A DNA stretch of 64,000 bases from Medicago truncatula (Eukaryota > Streptophyta > Magnoliopsida > Fabales > Fabaceae): contig NC_053043.1 in NCBI RefSeq assembly GCF_003473485.1, positions 16,583,001 through 16,647,000 of the forward strand. Reading direction: 5' to 3'. Made by a program: the position numbers and the translations under genes. Shown here one piece after another: positions 59,701-64,000 of the stretch (position 1 is its first letter; each line of letters opens with the position of its first letter). The notes under the pieces were generated by a model. The model made no database searches and was not told where the DNA came from. It was given only the letters and a program-made list of their open reading frames with translations.

Positions 59701-62700
59701 CAACAAAGTAACCAAGACTTAAACCTTCAAAGTTATAATGGATAACAAATCAAAATAATTCCCATGATAAAACAACAAAGATGCCGAAAATGCCATCATA
59801 TCCGTTCCAGAATTATGGGTAACAAGAAGCACGTTTTTTCACCAAAACTTTCTTAATGAACACTTTCAAGAAATATAAAATTGGGAAAATTTCTATCACA
59901 ATCAGGTGGCTTTGGCATTCCCCTTGGTTTTCACCTTGTTGGTGATGATGTTCTTGCATCTGTTTCCCCTTGAACTGCTTCCCTGTGTCATAAGCGCCCT
60001 TCTCTTGAGCTGTCTCCATGATATTTTGGGTGCTCCTTGTGCGTCTTCTGATAACGCTGAACTTGCAGTGTGATGCGGAGGATGCAGAGGACAGCAAAGC
60101 TGATGTGGTTGTGACATTCGTTGACCACATATGGGTGGTGTTCCATCTGGTATTTGGTTGCCTTATGCACACAATGGCCTCATCAACTCAATTTGATTTC
60201 AGGATTACTTGTATGTTGGCAATGTCACTTCTATGTATGAAAAACTTAACATGCCAAGGGGGCTTATATCTGTTAAATGTAACAACCAAAATGACAGAAG
60301 GATAAAATTTCTCATGGTTGCATACTTCATGGACCCCATACACGTTTCTTTTAGAGACCAATGAAACCATCCATGATCTTGTTAAGGACGAATCCGAGAC
60401 CTATATATATATATATATATATGGGATTTGCTAGAACACACCCACTAGTTTTTACGTGGGAGTGTTTTAGCAAGCTACACCTTAAGGTGTATTTAACTAC
60501 TTTTTAGTTATAATTTGCTAACATACACCTAAAAAATAAGTGGGTGTATCCTAGCAAATGCCTATAGGAGTTGCTAACATACACCCACTTATTTTTTAGA
60601 AGGTGCGTTTTAGCAACATTCACCTTAAGGTGTATTTAACAACTTTTTAGTTATATCTTTGCTAAAACACACCTTAATAAAAACTAGTGGGTGTATCCTA
60701 GCAAACAACCCCTATATATATATATATATATATATATTATTTGACTATATATTTTGGTAGTCTTTGAGATACAAACAAAATTGATAAGGACAATCTGTTT
60801 TGTCCGGTTTTCTACTTTTCTTCGATTTCATCCTTTTTAGTTTTACCATTTTCTACTTTTCTTCGATTTCATCCTTTTTAGTTTTACCAAAATGACTATT
60901 TTTTTTTACCTTGGTTCTTGTTTTCTTGTAATTTGGTATGTAATAGACAGAGAACATAAATCGTATGTTATCCTATCCTAATCTCTCTACCAAACACTAT
61001 GTTTGTGTGTAGGACTACTGCTTTGTTTTGTTAAAGAGATGATTTCACCTGAGAAAATGAAAATTAGGTTATTTTTTTGCTTTATATTTACATTATTATG
61101 TGTTTTCTCTGTTGTTCTAGTACAATGCATCTCTCCCACAACAAGACCGTCAAGCAGAGACCTGGTCTGACAAGCCATTGCTGCATACCACTTCACAGAC
61201 TAGCATGTTTTCTGATATTCCTTTTCCAACAAAAAGGGATTCTGTCTTTGCTGACCGTGAAAGTCATTTGGACTCATTGCTCTCATCCTCCACTATGTCT
61301 CTCTATGGGCAAGATTCTTCTCTTTCTGGTGTTCGTTCTTCATCTCTTAGTCGTGTTGGTGCTCCTATTGTTACTACAGTAAGTTATTTCAACACTTGCA
61401 CGTTTTCTATGTATTGCTTTACATGAATTTTGCTTTAAAATGGGAGTCATATCATTTGTTGCCTCTATTTTTCCAAATTTTACCGATTGTTGCAAAAGAA
61501 TCTATATGTTAGTTTAGCCATAATAGCATTCTTGAGCAAAGACTGAATATTTTGGGGTAAAAGTTTATTTAAACCCAAATTGGCGGGCTGAAAAGTTTCT
61601 TGCCAGAGAAGGGTGTGGTAGATGTGAAACCATACCGGTTTTCACATGACAATTTATTTTTTTGGGATAGTTCATTTTTGACAATTATAATCATCTTCTT
61701 GGTTTTTATCAGGCACTATTTTAGACAATTTACTAGTCTGAACTTTGGGATTCCCAATGACATGAGTTTGTGTCTTTTATCTTCCTGTACCCTCTTGTTC
61801 ACGGAAAATACTTGGGTGACATAGAGTTGGGTGACATTGGTGACATTGGCCAATCACTATGCCATAATGCTTGTGTTTCTCTCTCTTTCACAAGCATTGT
61901 GACATTGTGATTGGTCAATGTCACCAATCTCACCCAACTCTATGTCACCCAAGTGCTACCCCATGTTCACATGCTGATCTGGCTAAAGGCCAAACTACTG
62001 TCCATGTATTTAAAAGTTGATATATAGCCTGTACTGTATGTTGTCATGTCCACTTATGCAGTGAGCTGAAAGCATTTGAACATGTTTTCTCATACTGTAA
62101 AGTATTGTTTAGTTATCACTTTTGTTGATATTCATTGTACTGCTCTCTTCCCTAAATGTTTACATTATTAGGTGATACAAACCATGCAAATACCGCTATC
62201 CTATGCGGAGGACATCATTGGCATTCAAGGGACTAATATAGATTATATTCGCCGCACTAGTGGAGCCATATTGACTGTGCAGGAGAGCAGGGTGCCTGAT
62301 GAAATCGTTGTGGAAATAAAAGGAACCACATCCCAGGTTCAAACAGCACAGCAACTGATACAGGTAGGGGACTTCATATGACCATTTCATCTGGAAAAGG
62401 AAGTTTTATAGTTTCTTTTTATGCCACATCTATGTAATTAGCATGTTTTGCGTACATAATTACATACATACTTGGGCAAAGTTATCAATTTTTTAAATGG
62501 ATAAAGTTACAGTTAGTAGTAATACATGGGGGAGTTTTTTTTTTCTACAGATGTTTCTTTCCCAGTTGCTCATTTTGGGGGCTATTGCTTTAATCATATT
62601 CACTATTACTTGATTTCTTTATCCTCTTCATGTATAAAATCCTTTACCACTTGAATTTGTAACGAGTAAACTCACATTGGTCCTTCAAAGGTAGGTAAAA

Positions 62701-63321
62701 CATCACTACATTAGTCCTTCAAAACAATTTGTCACCAAATCAATTCTTCAAAGATATAAAATGTTGGCTAGTTGATGCTTAATTTTTGAGAGACTAATTT
62801 GGTGACAGAACTTTTGAACGTGCTGATGGCCTGATGGGAATAACTTTGGCCGACTAACTTGAGTGTTTTCGCAAAATTCCACTTATGATGCAGAGTATAA
62901 GCAGGGTCCTGTTAGTACTTTGTATATATGCAACTGAACATCTTTCATTGATATTACACCAACCATCCCATATTCATCTAAGATATGAAGTTTTCAGACT
63001 GACACTTAGCAGTTGACGCTTGATTAGGCTACTTCCCATTATGATATAGTTCTTATTGAAACACTTAATTTTATTACTTTTGCTCACATAAATTTATTTG
63101 TGTTGCAGGAAGTTATAAGCAGTCACAGAGAACCTGTCACCAACAGCTATGGAAGGTTGGATGCAGGAAGAATGGATGTGGGTCTAAGGTCTTTATATTC
63201 TCAGTCTTCATACTCTCAGTTGGGCAATACATCACGTATCCCGCCTTCTTCATTGTCATCACAACCATACACAGGTTATGGAGCATCTGGTTTAGGAGAC
63301 TATAGTACTTTCAGGCTTTAG
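56794..63321 (+). CDS. Triple-KH RNA-binding protein of the PEPPER/FLK type, 470 aa
   Basis: Six exons keep frame: 56794-57141, 58356-58608, 59063-59211, 61121-61378, 62172-62363, 63109-63321. The product binds RNA and in related proteins regulates processing of floral regulators. A Thr/Glu-rich N-terminus precedes [10 protein letters not shown], a hallmark of this plant group. KH1 (about 70-145) has the GRKG loop at 86-89, KH2 (about 160-245) has GKQG at 178-181, and KH3 (about 337-400) has GIQG at 353-356 in the block [37 protein letters not shown] links KH2 to a Ser-rich spacer (251-336). The C-terminus is Ser/Tyr/Gly-rich ([12 protein letters not shown]). Intron 3 (59212-61120) is large and holds several insertions. 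Which exact paralogue this is cannot be decided here. Confidence 0.94.
57652..57834 (+). mobile_element. 5'-truncated tRNA-derived SINE with 10-bp target duplication
   Basis: A 163-bp insert (57662-57824) is flanked by exact copies of TCTAGTTTAA (57652-57661 and 57825-57834). It holds a B box GTTCGAATCC near its left end, a body with CCCCTACGGACCAGTTGTCC, and a poly(A) tail of nine at its right end. The A box is missing, so the copy is 5' truncated. It lies in intron 1 of the KH gene. Confidence 0.75.
59290..60370. other. Unexplained segment in KH-gene intron 3
   Basis: The stretch 59900-60190 is less AT-rich than its surroundings and has open frames on both strands. The minus strand contains [20 protein letters not shown] in one frame and [20 protein letters not shown] in another, which suggests a frameshifted gene fragment. 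I do not recognise the protein. Confidence 0.3.
60402..60738. mobile_element. Element bounded by TA microsatellites (Micron-like) in KH intron 3
   Basis: TA repeats (60402-60422 and 60713-60738) flank a 290-base insert. The insert consists of two head-to-tail units of about 145 bases, each beginning TTGCTA.(A/C)A.ACACCCACT and ending GTGGGTGTATCCTAGCAAA, so each unit also has inverted ends. ACCTTAAGGTGTATTTAAC occurs in the middle of both. Insertion into TA repeats recalls the Micron type of MITE. Confidence 0.65.
60808..60890 (+). repeat. Tandem repeat, two units of 41 bp
   Basis: TTCTACTTTTCTTCGATTTC to TTTTTAGTTTTACC occurs twice without gap, with almost no difference. Confidence 0.85.
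61810..61954. mobile_element. Foldback MITE in KH intron 4
   Basis: The left arm ACTTGGGTGACATAGAGTTG continuing to GGCCAATCAC pairs with the right arm GTGATTGGTCAATGTCACCA continuing to TATGTCACCCAAGT. The arms are over 45 bases each and nearly perfect, with a short middle rich in CT. A single hairpin is expected. Confidence 0.7.
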
Positions 63322-64000
63322 TTGGTATCTCTTTAGTCAAAGGCCTCAAGTGCACTCCATTTGGACTAGCAATACTCACTATAATACTCTCTTAACACTT
63401 TCTCTTACTGGAGAGAGAGCCTGAGTACTAGCAATACTCACTATAATTCTCTCTAACACTCTTTCTCTTATCGGTTCAAGATTCGTGTGGGCCCTGCCTA
63501 AATTGGTAAGACCTACATGAATTTTATCTGATAAAAGAGGGGGTATTGGAGAGTGTTAAAGCGAGTCTATCCAACACTTCTCATGGAGAGGATGATGCTT
63601 GAATGTATTATGAAGCCTCCCTAATAGCGCGTTTTTCTGTTATCTGATATCTTGTATGGTGGATAATTTTGAGGTAGCAAATAGTTGAGAATTGTAGTGG
63701 ATAATGTAATGAAATATCAGCCATCTTAACGATTTTGTTGTCTAACATGTGATGTTTGATTATTCTGTTATTTGCAATATCAAATATCAATAACTTCATG
63801 GCAATATTCCATCAGTGTTCATATTTGGGTTTTATAATGCGCTTAGGTGTACACATGGGTCAATGCACCAATTTATAAATGGAACATGAAACATTTGAAG
63901 TTGCGATGAATATCACAAGAAAGGGAGGGTTTGAATTTTGAAATTTTGGTAAAGGTTTGACAATTAAGGAGCAGTTTTGGATAGTATATATCAATAAATA
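63322..64000 (+). other. 3' UTR and flank of the KH gene, with a MITE-like repeat
   Basis: After the stop at 63319-63321, ACTAGCAATACTCACTATAA occurs twice (about 63366 and 63429), and CTCTCTAACACTC near 63450 is inverted as GGAGAGTGTTAAAG near 63548. This indicates a short element inserted in or near the 3' UTR. Nothing further is recognised to the window end. Confidence 0.45.

Overview
The window is nuclear DNA of a flowering plant, most likely a legume close to Medicago. It is AT-rich, its genes have many short exons with GT-AG introns, and the intergenic space is filled with Stowaway-, hAT- and Mutator-type non-autonomous elements, tRNA-derived SINE pieces and decayed copia, gypsy and LINE fragments. 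The species is an inference from gene content and repeat style. No prokaryotic, organellar or CRISPR-like structure was seen.

Eight protein-coding genes are supported, all with homologues recognisable from conserved plant families except one of unknown function. In order: a TBC-domain Rab GTPase-activating protein, 3' part only (108-2495, +); a HERPUD-like ER membrane protein without a ubiquitin-like domain (6165-9726, -, 5 exons); a small conserved protein of unknown function with an organelle-type N-terminus (21428-23489, +, 2 coding exons); an ANTH-domain clathrin adaptor of the AP180/PICALM3 type (27177-31400, -, 15 exons); a small mitochondrial ATP-synthase-associated protein (35307-35573, +); a PHD-finger/homeodomain protein of the HAT3.1 type (48478-53029, +, 10 coding exons); a CIA2-like protein that lacks the CCT domain (54430-55371, +); and a triple-KH RNA-binding protein of the PEPPER/FLK type (56794-63321, +, 6 exons). 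All spliced models were joined by hand and keep frame across every junction.

The genes do not form an operon or an obvious pathway. Two act in membrane traffic (RabGAP, clathrin adaptor), one at the ER, one or two in mitochondria, and three in nuclear or RNA regulation. Transcription units lie far apart, except the block from 47 to 63 kb where three + strand genes follow each other.

Between genes the main structures are: a Stowaway MITE and a hAT-like element with an exact 8-bp target duplication near 4-5.3 kb; a second Stowaway at 11 kb; an element with palindromic ends at 11.5-12.4 kb; two related Mutator-like elements with exact 9-bp target duplications (12.9-13.7 kb and 40.4-41.7 kb); a LINE RNase H remnant (15.7-16.2 kb) and a LINE reverse transcriptase remnant (26.1-26.7 kb); a copia 3' end beside a duplicated piece of the ATP-synthase gene's 3' UTR (33.2-33.8 kb); a gypsy integrase remnant (38.6-39.1 kb); a copia-type LTR fragment (41.9-42.3 kb); and two GCTTATAAGC-rich hAT-like elements (34.2-35.1 and 43.3-44.1 kb). 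No wholly new functional system is evident. The most unusual points are the CCT-less CIA2-like gene, the two-copy Mutator-like family with a third abutting end, the element bounded by TA microsatellites inside an intron, and a tail-only retrotransposition footprint.
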